Counted from the stretch's first letter, positions 45,790 to 54,567 are shown. The stretch is 64,000 nucleotides of DNA from Mameliella sp. MMSF_3455 (GCF_030733205.1 NZ_JASHJL010000010.1:86801-150800), one strand, 5' to 3'. Numbers and translations are program-made. Notes: generated from the letters alone by a model not told the origin.

Positions 45790-47826
45790 TTAACGCCTCC
45801 AGAGGCTGGAGTGGCTGGCCAGCGCGCCCTGCAGTTTCGCCAGTATCCTGTTTGCCGGCCCAGGAGACGGAATCCTGCCGGTTTTCAGGCGATTGACCGT
45901 GCATTCTACAGGGCATGGCAGGCCAGTCCCCGGGTCGAAGTAGCGGGGATAATCGATCAAGACCGCATGGACCAGCGCCTCGAGCGTGGGGCGAGGGCCG
46001 TGTAACCGGCGTGCCGGCACCGGACCGATGTCCCGGGTCAGACCCCAACCCGCGTAAAAGGGGGCCCCAAGTGTCACCACCCGGCATCCGCGCAAGAGCG
46101 CCTCGAACCCGGTGAGAGAGGTCATGGTCCAGACCTCGTCGATCTCGCACAGGAGCGCCCCGATATCGCAACGCTCCAGCACGACATCGGCCCAGCGACC
46201 GGGAATGTCCACGACGCCCGTTCGCAGACCGGCCTCCACGTCCGGGTGCGGCTTCCACAGGATCACCGCATCAGGGTTTTCCTGTCGCACACGGGCCAGC
46301 AGATCGGCGTTGCGCTGAATGTCTGGGCTGCCTGCAAGGATCGAGGCGTCGTCCTCGACCTGCCCCGGCACCAGGATACGGCGACCTGCAGGAAGATCGG
46401 GTAAGGTTCCGGAAATATTGTATTTGGACAAGTTATTTGTGATGAGTGTGTGAATCAGCCTGTGGGCACGTCGCATTTGGTCGGGTCGCAAATGCGCCGC
46501 ACGCTTGTGAATCCAGCTTTCGAGGTCCGAGGTGCGGGTTGGATCATAGTAGATTCCGCCAGAATCCAGCACCAGTGACAGTGGTGGAACCAATTCAGCC
46601 CCCAAACCGCGCGATCTGAGAAAGCCATCTTCGACTCTCACGGCGTTTCCGCTGGCCTTGCTGGCCCAGCACATGTGGCCTAGCCCTTGGCCTTTCGAAA
46701 TATCCCGCGCTTTACTCACATCCTCTTCGAAGCGTATGCGTTTGTAATGGCCAAAGAACTTCTGCAAAGGGCGCCTTTTCCACAGCCGCATGCCGGAGGC
46801 GACCCAGCCAGCTCTGTCCTCACGCCAGGCGCGTGCCTGCGCTTCGAGTGCGCCAAGGATCTCTTCGATCTCGCACAGCTGATCGGCATAGGGATCATAC
46901 CAGTGCGGGTACAGGATCATCGCCCCGGCACAAAGCTGGGCGCGTGTCAGTCGGGCGGTCCGGCGCGGAATGACTTCTTCGTCCTGTGTCAGACCCCAAC
47001 CTGCGTAGAAGGGCAGGCCGAACACGCGAGGGCGGTGTCCCGCGAGGATTGCCTCGAACCCCATCTGGGACGAGACGGTATAGACAGAGGTGGCTCCCTC
47101 CAGCAGGGACCAGGGCGAGACAGGTCCGTCATAAAGCGCGACCTCGCCGGCGGCATCTTCCGGCACGTAGTGTCCTGGGCGATAGCCCGCGCCGGTTTCC
47201 GGGTGGGTCTTCAGCACGATGCGCGCGCCTGGATTCTCCTCGCGCGCAACGAAGAGCATTTCGAGAAACCTTGCACGATCCGCCCCGCTGGCCAGGACAG
47301 ACGCATCGCCGCGTGTCTGGTCGACCACCAGAACATAGCCCGGCTCGGGCGGGTCTACGTCCAGCCTGGTGGCGGAGTACTTGCTGAGGTGCGCCTCCTG
47401 CATGCGGGCCATGACGCCCCGCGCGCGGTCCAGCAGCGCAGTGTCGTCCAGGGGGTGGGTGTTCAGCAGGGTTTCAAGATCGGATGGCCTGCGCCCATCG
47501 AAATGCACGCCGCTATGGTCGATCAAGAGCCCCAGCGGCGGCTCTCCGGCGCGCCCGGGATGCAAAGAGCGCAGGAAAGCGTCCTCGATCCGGAGCAGCC
47601 CGGCACCGCTGCGCGCGGCCACGGCCTCTCCACGGTGCGCGTAGGGGGATTGCCCCCAGACACCCACAAGGTCATCCGCGCCGGGGTGTCCAAGGGTGAC
47701 GCGGTATCCGGCCAGGCGCAGGATGCGCCGTAGCCGGCTTTGCCAGAGAAACCCGCCGTTGTAGACGTGCAAACGCCGGGGGCGGGGGCCCCCGGCGTTC
47801 ACCGGTTCCGTGTGTCCGCTCGTCAA
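45790..47826 (-). CDS. kpsC: Capsule polysaccharide beta-Kdo transferase KpsC
   Basis: This ~678-residue protein consists of two homologous glycosyltransferase modules that build the poly-Kdo linker joining capsule chains to lipid. The modules repeat the same motifs: RGDASVLASG and VEDDASILAGS, VLKTHPETGAG and LWKPHPDVEAG, and GLPFYAGWGLT and GAPFYAGWGLT. The first module ends near residue 330. The most upstream start is a TTG 6 bases after the OPX stop; a GTG at 47802 is the alternative. It is the last gene of a leftward kpsS-OPX-kpsC unit. Cytoplasmic, membrane-associated. Confidence 0.92.
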   Translation of the reverse strand: MTSGHTEPVNAGGPRPRRLHVYNGGFLWQSRLRRILRLAGYRVTLGHPGADDLVGVWGQSPYAHRGEAVAARSGAGLLRIEDAFLRSLHPGRAGEPPLGLLIDHSGVHFDGRRPSDLETLLNTHPLDDTALLDRARGVMARMQEAHLSKYSATRLDVDPPEPGYVLVVDQTRGDASVLASGADRARFLEMLFVAREENPGARIVLKTHPETGAGYRPGHYVPEDAAGEVALYDGPVSPWSLLEGATSVYTVSSQMGFEAILAGHRPRVFGLPFYAGWGLTQDEEVIPRRTARLTRAQLCAGAMILYPHWYDPYADQLCEIEEILGALEAQARAWREDRAGWVASGMRLWKRRPLQKFFGHYKRIRFEEDVSKARDISKGQGLGHMCWASKASGNAVRVEDGFLRSRGLGAELVPPLSLVLDSGGIYYDPTRTSDLESWIHKRAAHLRPDQMRRAHRLIHTLITNNLSKYNISGTLPDLPAGRRILVPGQVEDDASILAGSPDIQRNADLLARVRQENPDAVILWKPHPDVEAGLRTGVVDIPGRWADVVLERCDIGALLCEIDEVWTMTSLTGFEALLRGCRVVTLGAPFYAGWGLTRDIGPVPARRLHGPRPTLEALVHAVLIDYPRYFDPGTGLPCPVECTVNRLKTGRIPSPGPANRILAKLQGALASHSSLWRR

Positions 47827-47832
47827 GGCGGG

Positions 47833-48978
47833 TCAGCCACCCGACAGCGTGTCGGCGGCGGTCGATAGCGTGCTGACCGCGCCCAGCGTGCCGGTCAGGG
47901 CGGCAATCACCTTGTTCCACTGCGTGAAGGGCGCCTCTGTCACGTACAGGGTGTCCTGGTCGCGGATCACGAAGTCACGTGCCATGAACATGCCGTTCGG
48001 TTCCGTCAGGTCGAGGACATAGACCATGCGTTGAGCGCCGATCAGGTCGTCGCGGCCCAGCACCTGGTTGGCCACTTCGGCCGGTTCGTTGCGCAGGACG
48101 AAAACGCCCGTCGGGTCAGCCGCGGCTGCCGTCAGGCCGCCGACCTGGGCGATGGCCTCGACCGCGGAGATGACCTGGCTGTCGAAGGGCACGCGCGCCT
48201 GGGTGCCGGTGGCTCCCAGCGCGGTGAAGGATCGTCTGTCCTCCTCGACAAGGATACGGTCGCCGCCGCGCAGGGCGATATCGAACGTGGGGTTTTCGTA
48301 GAGGTCCTGGAACCAGATCTTGCCCTTGTGATCGCCGCGCAACACGGTGATCTGGGCCACCTCGGGATCGATGGAGATGCCGCCAGCGCGCGCCAGCATG
48401 GCCGAGAGCGTGCGTGTCGGCCGTTCGATGGCGTAGACACCCTGTCCACCTACGGCGCCCACCATGCTGACCGTCGATCCGTCGCCGGCGACGCGGCGCA
48501 CCTCGACCTGCGGGTCGGGGGTCTGGTCTTCGAGCCGTTCGGTGATGATCCGGCGGATGCGTTCGGGTGTGTTGCCCGCCGCGCGGATCCGGCCGGCGTA
48601 GGGAACGAAGATGAAGCCCGCGCCATCCACCTGGACCTCTTCGAGGATGGTGGAATTGGCGGCCTCGGCGGCCAGCAGGCCGTCGTCGACGTTTTCCCAG
48701 ATGGTCAGGCCCAGCGTGTCACCCGGGCGGATCGTGTCAGATCCCAGAACGCCCGCGTTCTTGAAGCTATCGGTGAACCCCAATGCCGGAACAACCGCGG
48801 TCGCGCGCGTCACATGATCGTTTACAGAAACGATAAATGCATCGCCCTCACGCTGCACCGATCCGGCAAAGATTTCGCGTTTGTTGGGGCCAACGCGGGG
48901 CAGGCCGCAGGACGCCACAAGCGATACCGCGACCAGAAGCGCGAGTCCACGCGCCCACCGGTGAGGGGGTTGTTTCAC
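47833..48978 (-). CDS. Outer-membrane polysaccharide export lipoprotein (Wza/KpsD-like OPX)
   Basis: This 381-residue exporter component forms the periplasm-spanning exit channel for capsule. It starts with a lipoprotein signal (LVAVSLVASC, Cys24 as the lipid site) and a polysaccharide export domain with IRPGDTLGLTIWENV. SLBB-type beta repeats follow (VQVDGAGFIFVPYAGRIRAAG, VSMVGAVGGQGVYAIERPT, and a third near residue 265). The start is a GTG with GGAGAC upstream. It lies between kpsS and kpsC. No KpsM/KpsT/KpsE-type inner membrane exporter is in the window. Confidence 0.88.
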   Translation of the reverse strand: MKQPPHRWARGLALLVAVSLVASCGLPRVGPNKREIFAGSVQREGDAFIVSVNDHVTRATAVVPALGFTDSFKNAGVLGSDTIRPGDTLGLTIWENVDDGLLAAEAANSTILEEVQVDGAGFIFVPYAGRIRAAGNTPERIRRIITERLEDQTPDPQVEVRRVAGDGSTVSMVGAVGGQGVYAIERPTRTLSAMLARAGGISIDPEVAQITVLRGDHKGKIWFQDLYENPTFDIALRGGDRILVEEDRRSFTALGATGTQARVPFDSQVISAVEAIAQVGGLTAAAADPTGVFVLRNEPAEVANQVLGRDDLIGAQRMVYVLDLTEPNGMFMARDFVIRDQDTLYVTEAPFTQWNKVIAALTGTLGAVSTLSTAADTLSGG

Positions 48979-49032
48979 TGCTCGGTCTCCTCGACCTGTT
49001 TTGTTCTGCCTCAGGTTTTTTCGTGCAACATA

Positions 49033-49061
49033 CCGGACTCCGGCCCAAAAAGCCAGTCCGG
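49033..49061 (-). terminator. Hairpin between kpsS and the OPX gene
   Basis: CCGGACT and AGTCCGG (7 bp) plus an inner GGC/GCC pair lie in the 96-base gap after kpsS. No T-tract follows on the minus strand, so it is more likely a processing or partial-stop element than a full terminator. Confidence 0.35.
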
Positions 49062-49074
49062 CGGAATTTGCACG

Positions 49075-50367
49075 TCAGTGCACGACGCGCAACTGTTGCC
49101 GCGGCGCCGCGGTGCCCCGGGACAGGGCATCATAGGGATCGTCGGGCGACAGCATCATGTCCACCACCTGGCGCAGCAGTTGTCTCCGCCCGCGTGCCGA
49201 GTAGAATCCGCCCGGCAATTGCGAGGTTTCCAGCAGGTAGCGCCGGTAGTCCTTGTAGGCCTTGTTGTCCGGTCGTGTGGGCAGGGCAAAGAACTCTGCC
49301 AGGGGCTGGGTCGAGACGAATTCGGGCTTGGCGTAGACCGCGTCGCCGAAAACCTTGATCGGGATGCCGCGCCACAGCACCTGCTGCGCCGCCGTGGAAT
49401 TGACCGTCACCGCGCTGCGGGCATCGTTCAGGAGCCGCGCCAGCTTGCCGCCACGGACGTAGTGAACGCGGTCGGCAACGCCGTGTTTCAGTGCCGATTG
49501 CGCCACGGCCCGCCGTACCCGCGCGCGACCGTCTTCCAACGGATGGGCCTTGAACACCAGATGGTGATGGCCCGGAGCGCCCTCGGCAAAGCCCGCGATC
49601 ACCAGGTCGACGAAATCGGGCATCGTGTCGAAGGGCGAATGCTGCTGAAAGCTGGAATCATGTTCCAGTTGCATCAGTGCAAGGTGATAGGGAAAGCCGC
49701 CCATGCGGATGCGGGTTGTCGCGATCACGCGATCCGCCCAGCTGAAGGGCATCAGCAGCAGGCGTTTCAGGTACAGCAGGAATTCCTGGAAAACGCTGAG
49801 CGAGCGGTGCGGTCGAAAGTTGCGGTAATCCCCGTTCCGGAACATCACGAACCAGTGGTAGAGCGCGCCGTAGAAGATGTGCTGGCGCATGTCGCCCCAA
49901 TGGGCCGGGGGCAGGGGTGCCTCCATGTCCGACAGTTCCAGCGCACGGCGCATGTCGCCCACGCTCATCCGCATCAGCCGCGAATGCCCGTTCGATCCAC
50001 CGCGTTCGTAGGTGATCCAGTAAGGCCGCATATAGCCTTCTTCGAAGACATGCACCGTCAGGCCGCGTGCCTTGGCCTCTTCGGCGGCCTGGGCGTGGAT
50101 TGCGCGCACGTCGCCGTAAAGCACGATGTCGGTGACACCGCGCGCCTCGATCAGGTTGCAAAACCAGCCCCGCCACTCCTCGGGAGTGCCGCGATAAGGC
50201 AGATAGCTTTTGGAGTGGAACCAGAAGGCGCGGTCGCCCGCGTTGAAGCCCACGCGCCAGACCTCGGCCCCGGTCCTTCGCAGCATCGTGCCGAGCCGGT
50301 GAAAGAACGGCCCATGCGGCCCCTGGAGGAACAGAAAGACCCGTTTGTCGCCAGTTGCCTTGACCAT
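49075..50367 (-). CDS. kpsS: Capsule polysaccharide beta-Kdo transferase KpsS
   Basis: This 430-residue glycosyltransferase is expected to add the first Kdo residue(s) to the lipid anchor, after which KpsC extends the linker. Family motifs include VFLFLQGPHGPFFHRLG at the start, VHVFEEGYMRPYWITYE, HLVFKAHPLEDGR and a late NSTAAQQVLWRGIPIKVFG. The ATG at 50367 lacks a strong ribosome site, but the frame further upstream runs into ribE and has no similarity. Divergent from ribE with 88 bases between; first gene of the leftward capsule unit. Confidence 0.9.
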   Translation of the reverse strand: MVKATGDKRVFLFLQGPHGPFFHRLGTMLRRTGAEVWRVGFNAGDRAFWFHSKSYLPYRGTPEEWRGWFCNLIEARGVTDIVLYGDVRAIHAQAAEEAKARGLTVHVFEEGYMRPYWITYERGGSNGHSRLMRMSVGDMRRALELSDMEAPLPPAHWGDMRQHIFYGALYHWFVMFRNGDYRNFRPHRSLSVFQEFLLYLKRLLLMPFSWADRVIATTRIRMGGFPYHLALMQLEHDSSFQQHSPFDTMPDFVDLVIAGFAEGAPGHHHLVFKAHPLEDGRARVRRAVAQSALKHGVADRVHYVRGGKLARLLNDARSAVTVNSTAAQQVLWRGIPIKVFGDAVYAKPEFVSTQPLAEFFALPTRPDNKAYKDYRRYLLETSQLPGGFYSARGRRQLLRQVVDMMLSPDDPYDALSRGTAAPRQQLRVVH

Positions 50368-50455
50368 GATGCCGCTATATGTCCGGTTTCTGAACAAAGT
50401 TCTACCGCGCGAGTTCGACGAAAATAAGGCTTTGAAGGCCGGGAAGGGGCAAGGC

Positions 50456-51043
50456 ATGTTCACAGGCATCGTCACAGACATGGGCACCGTCCGGACGTTG
50501 GAGCACCGCGGCGACCTGCGTGCGCGCATCGGCACATCTTATGACACCTCCGGTATCGACATGGGGGCGTCGATCGCCTGCAATGGTGTCTGCCTGACGG
50601 TCGTTGGCCTGGGCGAAGACTGGTTCGATGTCGACATTTCGGCAGAGAGCGTCTCCAAGACCAATATCGGCGACTGGGCAGAGGGTACGCGGATCAACCT
50701 GGAACGTGCGCTCAAGGTGGGTGACGAGCTGGGTGGCCACATCGTGTCCGGTCATGTTGATGGGGTCGCCGAGGTCGTCGGCATGTCGGACGAGGGGGAT
50801 AGCACTCGTGTCACCTTTCGGGCGCCCGAGGCGCTGGCGAAATTCATCGCGCCCAAGGGATCGGTTGCGCTCAACGGCACCTCCCTGACGGTGAACGAGG
50901 TCGACGGCTGTGATTTCGGCATCAACTTCATCCCCCACACCAAGGAAGTGACGACCTGGGGCGGGACCAAGCTGGGCGACCGCATCAACCTCGAGATCGA
51001 CACCTTGGCACGCTACGTTGCGCGCCTGCAGGAATGGGGTTGA
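50456..51043 (+). CDS. ribE: Riboflavin synthase (alpha chain)
   Basis: This 195-residue riboflavin synthase dismutates two lumazines to riboflavin. The duplicated lumazine-binding domains both show their MFTGIV/GxxLxxN patterns: MFTGIVTDMG, SIACNGVCLTV and SGHVDGVAEV in the first half; SVALNGTSLTVNEVDG and GINFIPHTKEVTTWG in the second. AAGGGGCAAGG precedes the ATG at 50456. No FMN riboswitch is seen upstream. The short length and ending are normal. Confidence 0.95.
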   Translation: MFTGIVTDMGTVRTLEHRGDLRARIGTSYDTSGIDMGASIACNGVCLTVVGLGEDWFDVDISAESVSKTNIGDWAEGTRINLERALKVGDELGGHIVSGHVDGVAEVVGMSDEGDSTRVTFRAPEALAKFIAPKGSVALNGTSLTVNEVDGCDFGINFIPHTKEVTTWGGTKLGDRINLEIDTLARYVARLQEWG

Positions 51044-51050
51044 GAGCGTT

Positions 51051-51084
51051 CCGGATCGTCTCTGACCCGACTTGAGCGATCCGG
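51051..51084. terminator. Hairpin between ribE and soxT
   Basis: CCGGATCG and CGATCCGG form a perfect 8-bp stem around an 18-base loop, 8 bases after ribE and 16 before the convergent soxT stop. No T-tract; it may work for both strands. Confidence 0.45.
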
Positions 51085-51099
51085 GGCGTCCGTCGCGGA

Positions 51100-52158
51100 T
51101 CACTCTGCCGGCTGGAACCCCTCGATCAGCTGCCGCAAACCCAGCGCCGCCCCCGCAAAGATGGCCGCAAAGGTCACTGGCGCCGAAATCGCGAGCACGG
51201 AAAAGGCGCTGAGTCCCTGCCCGATGGAGCAGCCAAGGGCGATCACGGCACCGCCGCCCATGAGGGCCGCCCCGATGATCTGGCGGCGGAGTTCACGCGG
51301 ATCCTCGCAGGCCTCCCAGCGAAAGTGCCCCTTGAAGAGCGAGCCGATGAAGGCCCCGGCCCAGACGCCCGCCACCGACCCGACGGCAAAGCTCAGGGGT
51401 CTGGCAGAGCCGGTCATCCACCACAGGATCGTATCGCCCAGCGGGGCGGCAAAGCTGTGAGAGACAACCGGCAGCGCCTCGAACCCGGTGCGTGCCACCC
51501 AGGACGTGCCCGCCCAGGCGCCCACCACGGCCAGGCCCACCGCAGCCGACCACGCGACCTTGGCGGGCTTTTCCCAAACCGCGCGCGAAGCCGCAGAGCC
51601 GATCAGGATCAACGCGCCGATCCCCATGCCGACCAGATTGACCGAGATGCCGCTCAGCGCCGCCAACTGGTGCGCGATGCCTGGAGGAACCTCGGTCGTG
51701 ACGGGCACTTGCGGGAAGGCAAGCGCGCGCAGCGGCGCAAGCGGGCCGGAGAGCACGACGAAGGTTGCCACGCCCATCACCAGCACGATCACGAAACTGC
51801 GCAGGTCACCGCCGCCCAGCCGGGCAATCGCGCCGTAACCGCACATGCCCGACAGCGCCATCCCGTAGCCGAAGACAAGCCCGCCGAGGATCGAGGCCAG
51901 CGGCATCCAGCGGATCGAAAGGTAGTAGGTCGTACTGTCGGTCAGCAGGCCCGAGGTCATGAGCGCAAAGCTGCCCAGCACCGCCAAACCGATTGCCATG
52001 CCCCACATCCGCAGCCGTACGGTGGACCCACCGTAAAGCGCATCCTCGATCGCTCCCAGGGTGCAGAAACGGCCAAGCCGCGCGGCAAGCCCCAAGGGTA
52101 CACCTGTGGCCAGCCCCAAAAGGGCGACCAGGTGATGCTCGGTCAGATACTCCATCAT
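51100..52158 (-). CDS. soxT: SoxT, YeeE/YedE-family sulfur compound transporter
   Basis: This 352-residue membrane protein with about 9-10 hydrophobic helices is of the YeeE/YedE (DUF395) family, whose characterised member imports thiosulfate. The three conserved cysteine motifs are all present: GRFCTLGA (Cys32), SGMCGYGA (Cys106) and ALGCSIGQG near the C-terminus. AGGAGGAGGG lies just upstream of the ATG at 52158. It follows soxS and soxR in a leftward unit. The context suggests uptake of thiosulfate or a sulfur signal for SoxR. Confidence 0.87.
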   Translation of the reverse strand: MMEYLTEHHLVALLGLATGVPLGLAARLGRFCTLGAIEDALYGGSTVRLRMWGMAIGLAVLGSFALMTSGLLTDSTTYYLSIRWMPLASILGGLVFGYGMALSGMCGYGAIARLGGGDLRSFVIVLVMGVATFVVLSGPLAPLRALAFPQVPVTTEVPPGIAHQLAALSGISVNLVGMGIGALILIGSAASRAVWEKPAKVAWSAAVGLAVVGAWAGTSWVARTGFEALPVVSHSFAAPLGDTILWWMTGSARPLSFAVGSVAGVWAGAFIGSLFKGHFRWEACEDPRELRRQIIGAALMGGGAVIALGCSIGQGLSAFSVLAISAPVTFAAIFAGAALGLRQLIEGFQPAE

Positions 52159-52260
52159 GCACGGGCCCTCCTCCTGACCCGCCAAACCTGGCCCTTGTAT
52201 CATGCAAGTGTCCCCGAAACCGCGCAAGCGTCCTGAGACGCGCGGCGCCCGGGCGCGGGG

Positions 52261-52605
52261 TCAGGTCTCGTCTTCGTCGCGGCAGAACAGGTCGTAGACG
52301 CATTCCAGCATCTTGCGCGGCCGGTCGTCCGCCAGGCGATAATAGATCGCCTTGCCATCCCGGCGCGGCACCACCAGCCCTTCCAGCCGAAGGCGCGACA
52401 ACTGCTGGCTGACGGCGGCCTGGCGCGCGGACAGCAGCTCTTCCAGCTCGGTGACGGATTTCTCTCCGGTGACAAGGTGGCACAGGATCATCAGGCGCCC
52501 TTCGTGGCTGATCGCCTTCAGAAAGGACGAGGCCGCGGTTGCCTTGTCCACGATGGCGTCAAGCTCGTCGTCCGTCAGATCGTCATGCAGTACCGGAAGT
52601 GCCAT
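52261..52605 (-). CDS. soxR: SoxR, ArsR-family repressor of sox genes
   Basis: This 114-residue winged-helix ArsR/SmtB-type repressor has its recognition region at SARQAAVSQQLSRLRLEGLV and its wing at RRDGKAIYYRL. Cys42 (LMILCHLV) and Cys108 (YDLFC) sit at the positions of the redox pair that forms a polysulfide bridge in SqrR-type persulfide sensors. Derepression by reactive sulfur is therefore likely. It is 14 bases downstream of soxS and 102 upstream of soxT. GGAGCGG precedes the ATG. This is not the SoxR of superoxide response (MerR family). Confidence 0.92.
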   Translation of the reverse strand: MALPVLHDDLTDDELDAIVDKATAASSFLKAISHEGRLMILCHLVTGEKSVTELEELLSARQAAVSQQLSRLRLEGLVVPRRDGKAIYYRLADDRPRKMLECVYDLFCRDEDET

Positions 52606-52619
52606 GCGTCCGCTCCACC

Positions 52620-53003
52620 TCAATCCTTGCCGGCTGTCTCGAAGCTCGTGTGTTCGCCCAGAAGCTTGGCGAAAACCGGCCAGAAGAAATCCTCGCCCAC
52701 GTAGCCTTCCATCCGCGCGATCTCGGCGCCGCCCTTAACAAGTATGAAGGTCGGCGTGAAGTTGACCCGGCGGGCGTAGGTTATGCCTTCGGGCGGGCCC
52801 ATGTGCAGATCGGCGCGTACGAGCGGCGCAAACTGGCCTTCGTCTGTATGCGGGTAGGCGGGCGCGATCTGGTCGTTCCAGGCCGCGCAGTAGGCGCAGC
52901 CGGACTGTTCGACCATGACAAGACGATACTCGCTTGCCAGGGCAGGGAGGGCGCTCAGGGCCACCCCGAAGCAAGTGACCAGAAGAAAGATGAAAGATCG
53001 CAT
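52620..53003 (-). CDS. soxS: SoxS, periplasmic thioredoxin-like protein
   Basis: This 127-residue thioredoxin-fold protein has a signal peptide (SFIFLLVTCFGVALSALPALAS, cleaved near 24) and a CAYC redox motif (SGCAYCAAWN) in the mature part. In Paracoccus, SoxS keeps SoxY active by reducing unwanted disulfides. The cis-Pro region FTPTFILVKGG is visible. It starts the leftward soxS-soxR-soxT unit and is divergent from soxV over 74 bases. Confidence 0.9.
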   Translation of the reverse strand: MRSFIFLLVTCFGVALSALPALASEYRLVMVEQSGCAYCAAWNDQIAPAYPHTDEGQFAPLVRADLHMGPPEGITYARRVNFTPTFILVKGGAEIARMEGYVGEDFFWPVFAKLLGEHTSFETAGKD

Positions 53004-53042
53004 GTTGCACCGATTGACGCAGGCCTGACGGACAACTTAATC

Positions 53043-53057
53043 TGAATATGTGAATTG
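53043..53057. promoter_or_regulatory. Candidate SoxR half-sites in the soxS/soxV promoter region
   Basis: TGAAT occurs twice, eight bases apart (53043-53047 and 53051-53055), within TGAATATGTGAATTG. The TGTGAAT core is shared with the better inverted repeats upstream of soxX and soxC. It lies 21 bases before soxV and 40 before soxS. Confidence 0.5.
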
Positions 53058-53077
53058 ATCAAGGAAAGGCGCAATCA

Positions 53078-53815
53078 GTGCTCGACATTTCATTCGCGGG
53101 CGCAGCTTTTGCCGGTCTGTTAAGCTTCTTCACGCCCTGTATCCTGCCGATGGTGCCCTTTTACCTGTGTTACATGGCGGGGATTTCCATGTCCGAACTG
53201 CGCGGCGACGCGGGGATCACGCCCGGCGCACAGCGGCGGCTGATCCTCTCGTCGGTCTTTTTCGCGGCCGGAGTGACGACGATCTTCGTTCTGCTTGGGA
53301 TGGGGGCCACGGCCGTGGGTCAGGCCTTTGCAGACTACATGGACTACCTGAAATGGGTGGCGGTCGCGGTCCTTCTGCTGTTCGGGCTGCATTTCCTGGG
53401 CGTGGTCCGCATCGGCCTGCTATACCGCGAGGCCAAGATCGAAAGCAGCGCCGAGCCGACCACCATTTTGGGCGCCTACGCGATGGGGCTGGCCTTTGGA
53501 TTCGGCTGGACGCCCTGCGTGGGGCCGGCGCTGGCCTCGATCCTGATGATCGCCTCCGGCATGGGCGACATTGCGCGCGGCGGCCTGTTGTTGCTGGTCT
53601 ATGGCATCGGGATGACGGCACCCTTCATCATCGCGGCACTCTTTTCCGGGCCTTTCCTGCGCTGGACCGCACGCCACCGGGACAAGCTGCAATACGTCGA
53701 AAAGCTGATGGGCGGGATGCTCATCCTGTTTGCGATTCTCATCGCGACGGATACGGTGAACGCCATCGCCCAGTGGATGATCGAGACCTTCCCGGCGTGG
53801 ACAGCGCTGAGCTGA
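53078..53815 (+). CDS. soxV: SoxV, CcdA/DsbD-family thiol reductant transporter
   Basis: This 245-residue membrane protein with six hydrophobic helices is of the CcdA type. Two redox cysteines are in FFTPCILPMVPFY and GWTPCVGPALAS. It moves electrons from cytoplasmic thioredoxin to periplasmic SoxW. It starts with a GTG preceded by AAGGAAAGG. soxW follows after 67 bases. Divergent from soxS. Confidence 0.93.
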   Translation: MLDISFAGAAFAGLLSFFTPCILPMVPFYLCYMAGISMSELRGDAGITPGAQRRLILSSVFFAAGVTTIFVLLGMGATAVGQAFADYMDYLKWVAVAVLLLFGLHFLGVVRIGLLYREAKIESSAEPTTILGAYAMGLAFGFGWTPCVGPALASILMIASGMGDIARGGLLLLVYGIGMTAPFIIAALFSGPFLRWTARHRDKLQYVEKLMGGMLILFAILIATDTVNAIAQWMIETFPAWTALS

Positions 53816-53882
53816 CGGCAATTCTGAGACGCGGTCACGGGACCGTAGGGGCCCGGTCGCGCAAACCGAGAGGAGATTGGCG

Positions 53883-54467
53883 ATGAAGACCTGGATCGGC
53901 GCGGCGCTGGCCGTGCTCATGGCGCTGCCGGTGGTGGCGCAGGAAATGGGCGATGACGGCCTCTACAAGAGCCCCTGGATGCGCGATACCTTCAAGGACC
54001 TTCGCGAGGATCTTGACGAGGCGAACGCAGAGGGCAAGCGGCTCGTTCTGTTTTTCGAGCAGCGCGGCTGCATCTACTGCAAGAAGATGCATGAGGAGGT
54101 CTTCACCGACCCGGAAGTTTCGGAGTACATCGACGAGAACTATTTTGTCGTGCAGCTGAACCTGCATGGCAGCACAGAGGTCACGGATTTCGACGGCGAG
54201 GTGCTGCAGGAGCGGGAGATGGCCCGCAAGTGGCGCGTGTTGTTCACCCCGACCATCGTCTTCCTGCCAGAGGAGGTGCCGGAGGGCGCCAGCGCGATGG
54301 ACGCGCAGGTCGCCGTCATGCCGGGCGCCTTTTCCAAGGGGACCTCGCTGGACATGTTCACCTGGGTGGCCGAGAAGCTCTACGAGATCCAGGACGAGAC
54401 TGGCGAGGATTTTCAGCGCTACCACGCGCGCCGCATCCAGGAACGCAACGACGGCAGTTTCGACTGA
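53883..54467 (+). CDS. soxW: SoxW, periplasmic thioredoxin
   Basis: This 194-residue thioredoxin-like protein has a signal peptide (AALAVLMALPVVAQE, cleaved near 21) and a CIYC active site (RGCIYCKKMHEEVF). It takes electrons from SoxV for the sox apparatus. The cis-Pro loop is RVLFTPTIVFLPEE. AGGAG lies 7 bases before the ATG at 53883 (a TTG six bases earlier is also in frame). A strong terminator follows about 100 bases downstream. Confidence 0.92.
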   Translation: MKTWIGAALAVLMALPVVAQEMGDDGLYKSPWMRDTFKDLREDLDEANAEGKRLVLFFEQRGCIYCKKMHEEVFTDPEVSEYIDENYFVVQLNLHGSTEVTDFDGEVLQEREMARKWRVLFTPTIVFLPEEVPEGASAMDAQVAVMPGAFSKGTSLDMFTWVAEKLYEIQDETGEDFQRYHARRIQERNDGSFD

Positions 54468-54567
54468 CGCCTGTCGGGGTTGATTCGACGATTGTCGAAA
54501 CTGACGGGTCGGGGGCGTGCTGGTTTTGATGGCCCGCCCGCACTGCCGCAAGAACGGGCAGGGAAGG

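Noticed and set aside
48031..50427. 798-codon plus-strand open frame opposite the OPX and kpsS genes
   Set aside because: Antisense to two recognised capsule genes on the minus strand; no domain and no ribosome site.
50368..50455. FMN riboswitch upstream of ribE
   Set aside because: I looked for the conserved RFN-element core in this 88-base gap and upstream of nrdR-ribD and found nothing resembling it; the ribE gap is too short.
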